43,371 bases of DNA from Bacteroidales bacterium (GCA_900769785.1 CAAGHV010000167.1:1-43371); one strand, 5' to 3'; numbered from the stretch's first letter, positions 15,625 through 24,804 are shown. The notes: generated by a model not told the origin, from the letters alone. Numbers and translations are program-made.

Positions 15625-15763
15625 ATATATGATTGATAGCTTATTATAAGATACTATAAATAACACGTAAATTTAATCGGAATATAAAATTTTAGAAGTT
15701 GTTTGAATAAAATGGTGATAGAATATTACAAATAATATATCTATATTGTAAAGATTAAACTAT

Positions 15764-16259
15764 ATGAAACGCTTATTATTAACTAGTAGCCATTGTAGTA
15801 GTGGGAATGCTTATTCCACAAAACTTAAAGATGCCGGTGGTAGGAGCCGGTAGTAGCAGTTATAACCACCAAACTTTTTGGTACGAGGGCTGGGGGTCTT
15901 CGGTGGTACACAAAGGTGTGGACATATTTGCCAAGAAGGGTACAAGTGTGCATTCATCTACTATCGGCATAGTGCTTGCCACATCTTATGGTAGTAAAAG
16001 TGGTAACTTTGTTACGGTACTTGGACCTAAATGGCGAATTCACTATTATGCCCATTTGGATGAGATACGTACCAAACCCTTTGCGTTGGTAGGTCGTGGT
16101 ACAGAGATTGGCACAGTGGGCAATACAGGTAATGCTACCACTACGCCGGCACATTTGCATTATAGCATAGTTACATGTGTGCCTTATCCTTGGCGAATTG
16201 ATGATTCACCGCAAGGATATTTGAAAATGTTTTATTTGAACCCTATTAAGTATTTGTAA
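15764..16259 (+). pseudogene. M23 metallopeptidase with frameshift in the signal peptide
   Basis: From ATG 15764 the frame reads MKRLLL and then, after removal of one base near 15782, LVAIVVVGMLIPQNL, a normal signal peptide. Without that correction the frame closes quickly and only an internal ATG at 15801 gives the mature enzyme without a secretion signal. The catalytic domain is intact: HKGVDIFAKKGTSV (HxxxD zinc ligands), YAHLDEI and the HLHYSIV (HxH) motif, the marks of lysostaphin/LytM-type endopeptidases that cut peptidoglycan cross-links. Together with the adjacent DUF5715 remnant it seems to be a decaying cell-wall hydrolase pair. A sequencing error cannot be excluded for this single lesion. 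Confidence 0.75.
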
Positions 16260-16296
16260 GAAATAAAATCCTAATGCTTATAGAGTTTGAGAAGCA

Positions 16297-16398
16297 ATGG
16301 AACAAAGACATATTTTATATTGGGATGATGAAACACATTTTATATTTGTGAATAAAACAGATGAAATTATTGATTTTATAAATAAGGAAATACAATGA
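16297..16398 (+). CDS. Possible 33-residue protein coupled to the next gene
   Basis: MEQRHILYWDDETHFIFVNK followed by TDEIIDFINKEIQ. The TGA stop overlaps the ATG of the downstream lipoprotein gene (ATGA), the usual sign of translational coupling. There is no visible signal, domain or ribosome site. It may be a real short protein or just a coupling reading frame. Confidence 0.4.
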   Translation: MEQRHILYWDDETHFIFVNKTDEIIDFINKEIQ

Positions 16399-17189
16399 AA
16401 AGAATACTATTATTATTTACTTGCTCAATGTTTTTTATATCGTGTAGTGGACAAAGTGATGCACAGGACAATGTGACGAACACAATATCATTAAGTGATG
16501 AGGATAAAACTATTGCTATAGAGATCTTGAAACTCTATCAGAATGTGGATTCTCAGCTTGTGGCGGAACGTAACGAAGTTTATCAGTTGATGTTGAAACA
16601 CACAAATTCCGATAAAGAGCCAAGTAAAGATGATGCAGAGTACTTGATTAACAACATTGCGCATATAGACAGTGTTGTAAACACAAGTATAAATCTTGTC
16701 AATCAAGACAAAGGTGATGAGTTGCTAAGTATTCTTGAAACCGAATTGCCCAATTTCTATGCTCACCCTCACAATACGGTGGAAAATGAAATGGCACTGC
16801 ATCAGCTGGTAGTAGAGCTTTATCGCCGGCAGAGTGAAAATGATAAAGAATGGTTCAAAAAAATTATTCCACTTAGCGAATGGACAGTGTTGCATATCGA
16901 AAGTCTTGAAGATAAACATACTGCATACGCTATAGTTTTGACAGAGTTGACTCTTTTCCATGCAACGTTGGAGAATTATGAAAAGACAATATATAATGGC
17001 GAAAAGTTGAGGGCATACGCTGTACAAACAGGTGATGAGGCAGTACAAATTTACGCATCACTACTGATGGCACATGCATACGACAAGACAAACCAACAAG
17101 CGAAAAAGGAAAAGTGTATCAATAATGTAAAACATTTTCCTCGTTTTCCTGAAATATATGATCAGGTAAAGAAAACATTGAATATGTAA
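16395..17189 (+). CDS. Lipoprotein of unknown function, all-helical
   Basis: 264 residues with a lipoprotein signal (ILLLFTCSMFFISCSGQ, acylated Cys at about 17). The mature chain is predicted helical throughout, with pairs of helices of 30-40 residues (VVELYRRQSENDKEWFKKII and ELTLFHATLENYEKTIYNGE), which could be degenerate TPR-like hairpins; I see no full TPR consensus. The second half, ending in KKEKCINNVKHFPRFPEIYD, has a repeat-like helix feel. It overlaps the preceding short frame and is followed after 51 bp by another lipoprotein gene, so the pair may be one transcription unit. Confidence 0.75.
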   Translation: MKRILLLFTCSMFFISCSGQSDAQDNVTNTISLSDEDKTIAIEILKLYQNVDSQLVAERNEVYQLMLKHTNSDKEPSKDDAEYLINNIAHIDSVVNTSINLVNQDKGDELLSILETELPNFYAHPHNTVENEMALHQLVVELYRRQSENDKEWFKKIIPLSEWTVLHIESLEDKHTAYAIVLTELTLFHATLENYEKTIYNGEKLRAYAVQTGDEAVQIYASLLMAHAYDKTNQQAKKEKCINNVKHFPRFPEIYDQVKKTLNM

Positions 17190-17240
17190 AGCAATCATCT
17201 AGACAATAAATATTATTAACATATATAAAAAGAATAGTAA

Positions 17241-18161
17241 ATGAAAAAGTTATTATCTATTATCTGCTGTTTACTGGTTTTGTCGGCGTGTAATCAAAAA
17301 AAAGTAAATGAACAGTTTGACGCTGAAAATTTATGTAGCCAGCAATCGTATACTGATATTGAGAGAGAACAAGAAATTAATAGCCTCTATGGACTTGTGG
17401 ACTCTTGTGATTGGTCTTATGCCGGCATTAAATATAAAGAAAAGGTGAATGGATACGAAGTGTTTGTCAAGGTTTTAAGAGATTCAATACATGATATGTA
17501 TAAATCAGACCTTGTAGGAAGAAATGCTGTTTTGTATTTTAGAAAAGGTGAACAAGTACTAATAATAATGGATTCGAGCTATGCCGATACAAAGCTTTTT
17601 GACTATTCCAATTACTATTCTGATTATAGCAAATCAGATTTTAGGGATAAATATGGAAAGATTTTGGAGGTAGATTATGTTCCTTTAGAGATGACAGGTA
17701 ATTCATTTAATGGCAATGTGTCGCCATTTTTCTTTTTCGATGTGGATTTTGATGGAGAAGAAGAATTGGTAATATGTTTGTGGGAATATATGGGATACCG
17801 CACTCACAATGCTTATGAAGCATACAAAATAAATGTAGGAGATGGATGCCATCAATTATTGCCAATGCAAGAGCCTTTTAATGGTCTAAATGATTATACA
17901 CGGTTTGATGTGATAAATAAACAAATAGAAATGCCACAAGGAATAGGTGTAAAAATGCCAGGATGTCTAAAAGTGTATGGTGTAGATGAAACTGCCAAAG
18001 TTCATTCAATAGAATTAAAAGAAGTACTTAAATACGATTGGAATCATGCGGAAGGCGTAAAATATGTAGTCTGTGATCCGACGATTTATCATTATAAAGT
18101 CGTAAATGGAAAAGAAATATTAGATAGAATTGAAAAATGTCCGAATGATACATTGAAGTAA
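17241..18161 (+). CDS. Lipoprotein of unknown function with DxDxDG-like motif
   Basis: 306 residues; signal and lipobox KLLSIICCLLVLSACNQ. The mature protein is mixed alpha/beta. A segment FFFFDVDFDGEEELVICLWE resembles calcium-binding DxDxDG loops of VCBS/FG-GAP or XAC2610-type outer-membrane and periplasmic proteins. The region after it (GYRTHNAYEAYKI, then PMQEPFNGLNDYTRFD) also follows the pattern of these 'FG-GAP-like' lipoproteins with unknown ligands. No enzyme motif is visible. It ends the lipoprotein pair, followed by a good terminator. Confidence 0.72.
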   Translation: MKKLLSIICCLLVLSACNQKKVNEQFDAENLCSQQSYTDIEREQEINSLYGLVDSCDWSYAGIKYKEKVNGYEVFVKVLRDSIHDMYKSDLVGRNAVLYFRKGEQVLIIMDSSYADTKLFDYSNYYSDYSKSDFRDKYGKILEVDYVPLEMTGNSFNGNVSPFFFFDVDFDGEEELVICLWEYMGYRTHNAYEAYKINVGDGCHQLLPMQEPFNGLNDYTRFDVINKQIEMPQGIGVKMPGCLKVYGVDETAKVHSIELKEVLKYDWNHAEGVKYVVCDPTIYHYKVVNGKEILDRIEKCPNDTLK

Positions 18162-18175
18162 TATATATGGACTCT

Positions 18176-18223
18176 CTACTGATGAAAATGAACGATTTTG
18201 TTGATTTTCGTCAGTAGTTTTTT
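18176..18223 (+). terminator. Rho-independent terminator after the lipoprotein pair
   Basis: CTACTGATGAAAAT (18176-18189) pairs with ATTTTCGTCAGTAG (18204-18217) with one G-U pair, followed by six T. From here to 18459 I see nothing else. Confidence 0.85.
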
Positions 18224-18459
18224 GTGTATAGTTGAGCATGAGGCTGAGTAAAACTTGAGATAATTTCGAAAATTCGGTATGTGAGTGTGTGAAAGAACGG
18301 ATTTTTTCTAGTGTAGGTATAAGGAATTTTAATTTTGTCGTAATCGTGAGGTTTACAACCGTTACATCAAGGATTCTGCATAAATGGGAATAATAATACA
18401 GCAATTTCTATGGATTACTTTACAGTGACATTTATATATTCATAAACCGACTTAAGTAA

Positions 18460-20391
18460 CTATTCAATTCTATTATTTTGCTTTTGTTCTATCGAGTTGC
18501 GTATTCGTTGCACTGTTTTTCGCTCGGTAGGAACTAATCGGTTGGTATAGTAGTCGGCAGTCTCGCCTTGGTGATAATGCCATGTCATACGTCGCAATTC
18601 AGCTTCTTTTTTGTCAAGATCCAATTTATCTAGTACCTCTATGGCTTTTTGCCACTCCCGCTCGTGTACATATAACTGTGCCAAGTTTAGGTAAGCATAA
18701 CTATAGGCCGGGCTGATAGTCATGGCTTTTTGCAAAAGAGCTATAGCGGTATTAACATCACTATTTACTGTATATTCTAACCTTCCCAAGTCGGTTAAAA
18801 CTTGTTTACACCAAGGTGCGTCATTGAGTGCAACACGGAAGGTCTCGATAGCCGGTTTACGCTGATATTCGCAAGCCATGCCTTCGTAATAAGCAAGTGG
18901 CATACCTAATGCCGTTAAATTATACCATGTTGTACGAGCCTCGTTGCAATAGTTTTCCACCTCTTTCCATTGCCTATTATGGATACCGGCAACAATGGCA
19001 CCATAATGACGTTCACTACGCCATCGGGTTATGCCAATGAACATCGAAAATGTCAAAAGAACAAAAATCACAAGGTAATAAGCATAGTTCATTTCAACTA
19101 ATTTGGCAGTGCATTTAGGTAATGATAACGTTGCTGCTGTGGCACAAATAATAGTTATCCAAATGAGTATTTCCATACGGTCTATAGGAAAATCGAAAAG
19201 AGCAAAAGCCATAGATCCTATTACGAATGCTACCATTTTGCGTGCCATCTTTCCTCGTCTATTCTTTTTAGTCGATAATACTCTAAACAATAGTGCTACT
19301 AGAGCCGTCATCATAAGAATAAGACCTACATAACCGGTTTCGGAAAGCAGTCGCAGATAATCGTTGTGTGGACGAGTGAAGTTGTAGTCCAACATATTTA
19401 TAGAGAACACATCACCTGTTCCGGCAGAGGGGTAACATACTTTCCAATTACCTGTTCCACATCCCAAAAGAGGTTTTTTATCCACCATCCGAAATGTCAT
19501 TCGCCACAAAGCCTGACGTTCATATATTGAAGCACCGGCACGCAAACCTCCTTCTTGTCCGGGTTCATTTAGTTCGTATTGAGTAAAGAAACGTGAGCCG
19601 CCTACCACTATAATACATAAAACTAATGTTGTACCGACTACAAAGTACCATTTATGCGACAATCTAAACTTAGTGATAACCAATGCTATTACTATAGCTA
19701 CTGCTGCCACCCACGCGGCACGTGCCTGAAGAAACAGTATCATACCTATTTGAGACAGCAGTAGTGTGATATACACCACTTTAATACTTTTAGACGGACA
19801 GAGAAAAAGGCGAAGCAGAGGAAAAGCCATTGTAAGAAGTAGCATCATGGAGTAAGTACCTTTATGAGTAAACAAAGATGTTATCGCATAACGACTACTC
19901 CACGAGAAGTCTCCAAGTTGACTCATCTGGAAAACGGCAACGGCAAGAGAAATAATGAATATTATCCCCGATACTTGTGCCATCATTGCAACAAAGTGAG
20001 CCGGCTTATGTTGCGAAAAAGAGTATATGTATAAAAAAGAGGCAAAGACTATTATCCATTTTGTAACCTCAAATACAGCCTCGGCTTTGTTGGGTGCCCA
20101 CAATATGGATACGGCTTGCAAAAGAACAAAAAGTGTAAATGCAATGAAACCTATTGTGACAGGGATATTATTTTTCATATATCGCCTGCCAAATATCAAA
20201 GCAACAAGCAAAGCTGCTGCTGAGAAAGTGAATCGCACTGTATTAGACATGTCGGCCAATTGTGGCGAAAAAGATAGTGTTGCCAAACATACCATTACAC
20301 CGAAGACCAAGCGATGATTCCGCTCGGCCTTCGGTATAACTATCTGCAACTTATTGCGTCTGATAGTATCTTTATTATTTTTATTAGCCAT
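18460..20391 (-). CDS. O-antigen ligase / polymerase-like membrane protein with C-terminal TPRs
   Basis: 643 residues. About ten to twelve membrane helices (about 25-460) with the Wzy_C signature: GLRAGASIYERQALWRMTFR, KKPLLGCGTGNWKVCYPSAG and the periplasmic loop RPHNDYLRLLSETGYVG (the His-Asn pair is typical of WaaL and Wzy). From about 470 to the end helical pairs match TPRs (AIALLQKAMTISPAYSYAYL, NLAQLYVHEREWQKAIEVLD). Such O-antigen-ligase/TPR fusions are common in Bacteroidota and are usually linked to polysaccharide transfer, though some members glycosylate proteins. It begins only 6 bp after a T9SS cargo gene, suggesting a link to the glycan anchor on which T9SS cargo is retained. Confidence 0.88.
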   Translation of the reverse strand: MANKNNKDTIRRNKLQIVIPKAERNHRLVFGVMVCLATLSFSPQLADMSNTVRFTFSAAALLVALIFGRRYMKNNIPVTIGFIAFTLFVLLQAVSILWAPNKAEAVFEVTKWIIVFASFLYIYSFSQHKPAHFVAMMAQVSGIIFIISLAVAVFQMSQLGDFSWSSRYAITSLFTHKGTYSMMLLLTMAFPLLRLFLCPSKSIKVVYITLLLSQIGMILFLQARAAWVAAVAIVIALVITKFRLSHKWYFVVGTTLVLCIIVVGGSRFFTQYELNEPGQEGGLRAGASIYERQALWRMTFRMVDKKPLLGCGTGNWKVCYPSAGTGDVFSINMLDYNFTRPHNDYLRLLSETGYVGLILMMTALVALLFRVLSTKKNRRGKMARKMVAFVIGSMAFALFDFPIDRMEILIWITIICATAATLSLPKCTAKLVEMNYAYYLVIFVLLTFSMFIGITRWRSERHYGAIVAGIHNRQWKEVENYCNEARTTWYNLTALGMPLAYYEGMACEYQRKPAIETFRVALNDAPWCKQVLTDLGRLEYTVNSDVNTAIALLQKAMTISPAYSYAYLNLAQLYVHEREWQKAIEVLDKLDLDKKEAELRRMTWHYHQGETADYYTNRLVPTERKTVQRIRNSIEQKQNNRIE

Positions 20392-20397
20392 TACTGT

Positions 20398-22053
20398 CTA
20401 TTTCACTAATAGTTTTCGAGTGGTGAAACTACCATCAAGAGTAGTGGCATACACGAAATAGGTACCCGAATCAAAGTCTTTGATATCAAGATATGTTTCA
20501 CAGTTTCCGTCACATGTAATATATTTGGAGGTTATAAATTTACCATTGATATCTACAACAGACAACGACACAGTGCCCGATACTCCCGATAGTGATACGG
20601 TAGTATAATCGGATGTGGGGTTGGGATATAATGTAAGATTCAGTTTAGAGTCAATAATATCAATACCATCACTCTTAACAAAATATGCCACGTATTCTTC
20701 GTTGCCCTGCACTACAACAGAACGTGGATTCTCGGTGTTGTAGTCATTCCAATGGTGGAAAATAAATCCGGTGTAAGGTATGGCCTTGATAGTTGCTGTA
20801 CTTCCTGCCACATACTCGCCACTACCTACAACGTAACCCATAGCAGTATCGGCACTTGAAACAGTGATAAGATAGGAACGCGGCGAAAATACCGGATTAA
20901 TAGATATGGAACTAGATACAGAATTGGCCGAGCTAACGACAAATCCAAAAGTGTGAATCGCTGCCGATGAACCACTATAATATGTATAAACATCGTTGAT
21001 ACGATCTACATTATTTACATACAGATGAGTAAGCTCATTACCCTCGTCAGGCAAAAAGTCGTAGCTGGCATAAAATCCTTCCGAATAGTAGTCGGTATTT
21101 CCACAGCGATTGCCATTGTAGGTATAAGTATTCTGCACTTGACCATCACCTGTGCAGTTGAAGTCAACAGCTACATCATGGCCGGAACGTGGTGAAAATA
21201 CGGGATTGATGGATATAGAACTAGATACAGAGTTGGCAGTGCTAACAGTAAATCCGAAAGTATGAACCACTCCCGACGAACCACTATAATGAGTATATAC
21301 ATCATTTATACGATCTACATTATTTACGTATAGATGACTAAGTTCGCTATCTTCGTCGGGCAAAAAATCGTAACTGGCAAAGAATCCATCCGAATAGTAG
21401 TCGGTATTTCCACAACGATCACCATCATAAGCATAAGTCTTTTGCACATGGCCATTGCCTGAACAATTGAAAGCAACCGGTATGTTTGAGCCGGTATTTG
21501 CTATCACCTTTATCATCCAAGAATTGGATAATTGAGATATGTCAGAAAGATTGACCAACGTAGAATAACCATTTGTGGAAACCAAGTTGCTGTTAGGATT
21601 GCCTGTGTATGCACAAGCCGATGCGGGATAACCAATATCGTTAGTTTGGAATATAACCCAAAGATTTTTAGTATCATCTATTGGCACCGGATACGAAAGA
21701 CTACAACTTTTATAGGCGTTGAGATTTGTGGTAAAACTGTAACTTCGGCTGTAAATATTAGTCTGAGGTATATCTGTTCCGCCTTGGAACAAGGTGAGAA
21801 TATAGTTTCCCGAACTACCATTGTTGATGTAAACAAGCACTTCCGAAATGGATTCGTGCCCGGCCAGTAGCGATGCCGGTATGCGTATTCCCCACCAAAT
21901 AGGAGAGCCGGATGTACCAATTCCTGTTTCAAATGGTTCATCGCCACAATATGAAATGGTGTCTTGTGCCACTGTTGTGGAAACAATGCCAACTGTCAAT
22001 AACAATGCTGTCAGCATTTTGAAAAGGTACAATTTGTAATATTTTTTTCTCAT
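20398..22053 (-). CDS. T9SS C-terminal-signal protein with two tandem repeats
   Basis: 551 residues. A signal peptide (to Gln30) is followed by a beta-rich N-terminal domain (31-190: IWWGIRIPASLLAG...WVIFQTND). Two repeats of 103 residues then start at 193 (VAFNCSGNGHVQKTYAYDGD) and 296 (VDFNCTGDGQVQNTYTYNGN), sharing RCGNTDYYS.GF.ASYDFLP and LYVNNVDRINDVYT.YSGSS. An InlB-like beta module follows (about 395-458: GSTATIKAIPYTGFIFHHWN), and a type A T9SS sorting domain (474-551: LYPNPTSDYTTVSLS, DINGKFI, SGTYFVYATT, KLLVK end). It is therefore exported and attached at the cell surface or released; enzymatic activity is not evident. It forms an operon with the ligase-like gene. Confidence 0.9.
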   Translation of the reverse strand: MRKKYYKLYLFKMLTALLLTVGIVSTTVAQDTISYCGDEPFETGIGTSGSPIWWGIRIPASLLAGHESISEVLVYINNGSSGNYILTLFQGGTDIPQTNIYSRSYSFTTNLNAYKSCSLSYPVPIDDTKNLWVIFQTNDIGYPASACAYTGNPNSNLVSTNGYSTLVNLSDISQLSNSWMIKVIANTGSNIPVAFNCSGNGHVQKTYAYDGDRCGNTDYYSDGFFASYDFLPDEDSELSHLYVNNVDRINDVYTHYSGSSGVVHTFGFTVSTANSVSSSISINPVFSPRSGHDVAVDFNCTGDGQVQNTYTYNGNRCGNTDYYSEGFYASYDFLPDEGNELTHLYVNNVDRINDVYTYYSGSSAAIHTFGFVVSSANSVSSSISINPVFSPRSYLITVSSADTAMGYVVGSGEYVAGSTATIKAIPYTGFIFHHWNDYNTENPRSVVVQGNEEYVAYFVKSDGIDIIDSKLNLTLYPNPTSDYTTVSLSGVSGTVSLSVVDINGKFITSKYITCDGNCETYLDIKDFDSGTYFVYATTLDGSFTTRKLLVK

Positions 22054-22173
22054 AATAACTTTATTTATTAATAAACACGTGTCATCTGTTATTGGATTTC
22101 GAAGTTATCACTTCTTGATCATTGGGCAAAACTTATATCCACTTTTGTTTGTTTTGCTCATACTTTCAAGTTG

Positions 22174-22181
22174 CAAAAATA
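22174..22181 (-). promoter_or_regulatory. -7 promoter element of the T9SS cargo operon
   Basis: The minus strand reads TATTTTTG followed by C, about 120 bp before the start codon. A CAAT (ATTG on minus) lies 19 bp further, as a weak -33 element. Confidence 0.55.
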
Positions 22182-22529
22182 CACATTTATTACGACATAT
22201 CAATCACAAATTGCCGTTTTTTTTATTTTTAACATTAAAATTATCAGTCTCTAGTTTTTAATAAAAAGTATTCCAAATTATTATAATCAAGACTACAAAT
22301 ACACAATTAATTTAAATAACATATTATATTTTACATTTCGACCATAATTATTCAGTATTTGGCAATACATACCAGTATCCTACGTAGCCACTATCTTTAC
22401 CTATCATCATCATCAAAAATAATGATATGATATCTATTCATTTTCACCCTATCATCAATCAGTTTGTAATAGGGATTTTTGAGCGCGATAATATACTATC
22501 AATCATCAACCAAGATATATCCTCAAAAA

Positions 22530-22608
22530 GGCCTCGTTATGTAGTTAAATTTTCCTCTCGAGACAAATGTAAATACCCCCTGATGTAGATAAACCTGTCT
22601 CGTGAAGC
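22530..22608 (-). repeat. 22-nt phased repeat array, CATCAC family, minus orientation
   Basis: Read on the minus strand the cores are gcttcacgagaca, acatcagggggta, gtctcgagaggaa and acataacgaggcc, each followed by 9 AT-rich bases (ggtttatct, tttacattt, aatttaact). Plus-strand core starts are 22530, 22552, 22574 and 22596, so the period is exactly 22. The spacer ggtttatct matches gatttatct of the 3690 array. Confidence 0.75.
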
Positions 22609-22798
22609 AAATTTATCAGTTATACTGCTACGTTTTTTTTAATTTTTATGCCCCAGTTGTTGTAACTTTGAATTTGAAGAAGCAAACATTCCGGATTTTA
22701 ATTAGACCAATAGGTTGAACTATCTTTTATTGCTCAAATGCTTAGATAATTATTCAAATGAAATATAAACATACCATGAAAGTATCGAAAAAAAGTTG

Positions 22799-22806
22799 TA
22801 CCTTTG
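22799..22806 (+). promoter_or_regulatory. -7 promoter element of cutC
   Basis: TACCTTTG at 22799-22806 followed by C fits the Bacteroidota -7 consensus, 52 bp before the cutC start. Confidence 0.65.
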
Positions 22807-22858
22807 CACTACAAAAGAATAACAAAAAAACATAAACCAACAATAAACGAAATGTAAT

Positions 22859-23584
22859 ATGGATTTGGAAATCTGTGTCAATTCAATACAATCGGCCTAC
22901 AATGCCAAGGCGGGCGGTGCCACCCGCATAGAGCTATGCCAAGCTCTTGAACAAGGAGGTACCACTCCTTCGTATTCAACTATAGAATATTGTACCAAGG
23001 AGTTGCAACTAAGCACATACGTACTTATACGTCCACGCACTGGCAATTTTATATACAATGCTTTGGAGTTTGATAACATACGACGCGAAGTAATGCTTTG
23101 TCGCCAACTTGGTGCCACAGGTGTAGTAGTAGGTTTCTTGGATAGCAACCTTGATGTGGATTTTGCCAAAACCAAAGAGATAGTAAACCTTGCCGAAGGT
23201 ATGGAAGTAACGTTCCACCGTGCATTCGATATCTGCAATCGCCCACTGCAAAACCTCGAAAAGGTGATAGAATGTGGCTGTACACGCATACTTACTTCGG
23301 GCTGCAAAGCCACGGCACACCAAGGTATGGATATGCTAAAGAACCTTGTAGCTCAAGCCAATGGCAGAATAAAGATAATGGCCGGCAGTGGCATAAATGC
23401 CGGTAATGCCATAGAGATAATAAACACAACTGGAGTAAACGAAGTACATGCTTCGTGCAAACACGTGGTAGGCAAGTGGAATGATAGCGATGTGAAACAA
23501 TACCTCGACCCATCGAACGCCATATACTCCGAAACCGACAGCAACGAAGTGAAGAGACTATACTCACTTATTGCCCAAATATAA
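22859..23584 (+). CDS. cutC: CutC family TIM-barrel protein
   Basis: 241 residues, the normal CutC length. The N-terminus LEICVNSIQSAYNAKAGGAT, RIELCQALEQGGTTPSYSTI, YVLIRPRTGNFIYNALEFDN, MEVTFHRAFDICNRPLQNLE, RILTSGCKATAHQGMDML and IKIMAGSGINAGNAIEIINT are all family signatures. CutC was named for copper homeostasis in E. coli, but direct copper binding is disputed and its enzymatic role remains open. It is cytoplasmic. The permease gene starts 10 bp after its stop, so the two are probably co-transcribed. Confidence 0.93.
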   Translation: MDLEICVNSIQSAYNAKAGGATRIELCQALEQGGTTPSYSTIEYCTKELQLSTYVLIRPRTGNFIYNALEFDNIRREVMLCRQLGATGVVVGFLDSNLDVDFAKTKEIVNLAEGMEVTFHRAFDICNRPLQNLEKVIECGCTRILTSGCKATAHQGMDMLKNLVAQANGRIKIMAGSGINAGNAIEIINTTGVNEVHASCKHVVGKWNDSDVKQYLDPSNAIYSETDSNEVKRLYSLIAQI

Positions 23585-23594
23585 ACAGAAAACA

Positions 23595-24674
23595 ATGTTC
23601 AGATACGTACGCAAACGGATACTTTACGGCTTATTGGTAATGTTGGGTGTGGTGGTATTGGTGTTCTTTCTGTTCAATATACTACCCGGCGACCCAGCCC
23701 GTATGATGCTGGGTCAGCGTGCTGACGAAGAAAGCGTAATGATAATAAACCGCGATCTAGGTCGCGATAAGCCCTTGTATCAGCAATTTTTCAACTATCT
23801 GAACGACCTATCGCCAATATCATTTCACAACAACAACGATACCGAAAGCTATTGGTATCTAGATAGCACCAAATATTCGCCATACTATACATTGGCAGCC
23901 ATAGGCGAAACTTCGATAGTACTTAAATATCCATACCTACGCCGCTCATACCAAAGCAAACGCCCTGTAGCCGATATTCTTACCGAAGCTTTTCCTAAAA
24001 CAGCCCTACTTGCCATAGTAGCTATGACATTTGCCTTGGCAGTGGGAATAACCATAGGCATATTCTCGGCACTTTACAAAGACAGTATATTTGACAAGCT
24101 GGCATTCTTCTTTTCGGTAATGGGTATGTCGCTACCATCATTTTTTGCAGCCATACTTATAGCATGGCTGTTTGCATACGTACTAGCCGACTATACGGGA
24201 CTGAATATGTTTGGCAACCTTTTTACCGTAGATGACTACGGTAGCGGCGAATACCTCGACCTCAAGAATCTTATACTTCCCGCACTTACACTTGGCATAC
24301 GCCCCTTAGCAGTGATAATAGAGCTAACCAAAAACTCTATGCTTGAAGTACTTTCGCAAGACTATATACGCACTGCCAAAGCCAAAGGACTGAAGAAAGC
24401 AAAAATAATATGGCATCATGCTTTACAAAATGCACTAAATCCCATAGTAACATCGGCCTCGGGTTGGCTGGCAGGACTTATGGCCGGTGCTGTATTTGTT
24501 GAATATGTATTCGACTGGAAAGGAATGGGAATAGTAATAGTAGATGGCTTGGAAAAATACGACTTCCCGGTGGTAATGGGAGCTATACTATTCATCTGCA
24601 TAATACTAGTGGCAATAAACATACTGGTAGATATACTATACGGCATACTCGACCCACGAGTACGATTGGAGTAA
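23595..24674 (+). CDS. OppB/DppB-type ABC transporter permease
   Basis: 359 residues from ATG 23595; a longer frame starts with TTG inside cutC and adds nothing family-like. N-terminus MFRYVRKRILYGLLVMLGVV and FFLFNILPGDPARMMLGQRA are typical of OppB-class permeases. The permease core (about 120-350) has the cytoplasmic loop MLEVLSQDYIRTAKAKGLKK then AKIIWHHALQNALNPIVT, the EAA-type coupling motif. A periplasmic insertion near 60-110 (NDLSPISFHNNNDTESYWYL) is common in Bacteroidota. Peptides or nickel are likely substrates by family. The second permease, ATPases and binding protein are not in the window; the pairing with cutC is unexplained. Confidence 0.9.
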   Translation: MFRYVRKRILYGLLVMLGVVVLVFFLFNILPGDPARMMLGQRADEESVMIINRDLGRDKPLYQQFFNYLNDLSPISFHNNNDTESYWYLDSTKYSPYYTLAAIGETSIVLKYPYLRRSYQSKRPVADILTEAFPKTALLAIVAMTFALAVGITIGIFSALYKDSIFDKLAFFFSVMGMSLPSFFAAILIAWLFAYVLADYTGLNMFGNLFTVDDYGSGEYLDLKNLILPALTLGIRPLAVIIELTKNSMLEVLSQDYIRTAKAKGLKKAKIIWHHALQNALNPIVTSASGWLAGLMAGAVFVEYVFDWKGMGIVIVDGLEKYDFPVVMGAILFICIILVAINILVDILYGILDPRVRLE

Positions 24675-24736
24675 AAAATATTCCTCTTTTATAACCACAT
24701 AGCAAGAAAGTTATAAGTTTTCTCTTATCGAAATAG

Positions 24737-24776
24737 AAAAGGATACGGATAATTGATTATTTATCCATATCCTTTT
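24737..24776 (+). terminator. Terminator after the cutC-permease unit
   Basis: AAAAGGATA-c-GGATAA (from 24737) pairs with TTATCC-a-TATCCTTTT (to 24776), with one internal mismatch and a T-rich end. Confidence 0.78.
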
Positions 24777-24804
24777 GTTGTATAATAGTACAACTATTGT
24801 TCCC

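Larger units (their letters stand above)
22054..22858. other. Divergent intergenic region before cutC
   Basis: 805 bp with no credible gene. It contains the T9SS-cargo promoter, a minus-orientation 22-nt phased array (22530-22608) and the cutC promoter. The stretch 22270-22520 is AT-rich with some CAT triplets and nothing I can name. Confidence 0.6.

Noticed and set aside
22079..22261. 60-codon plus-strand frame upstream of the T9SS operon
   Set aside because: It lies over the minus-strand promoter region, is AT-rich and hydrophobic by composition, and has no upstream signals.
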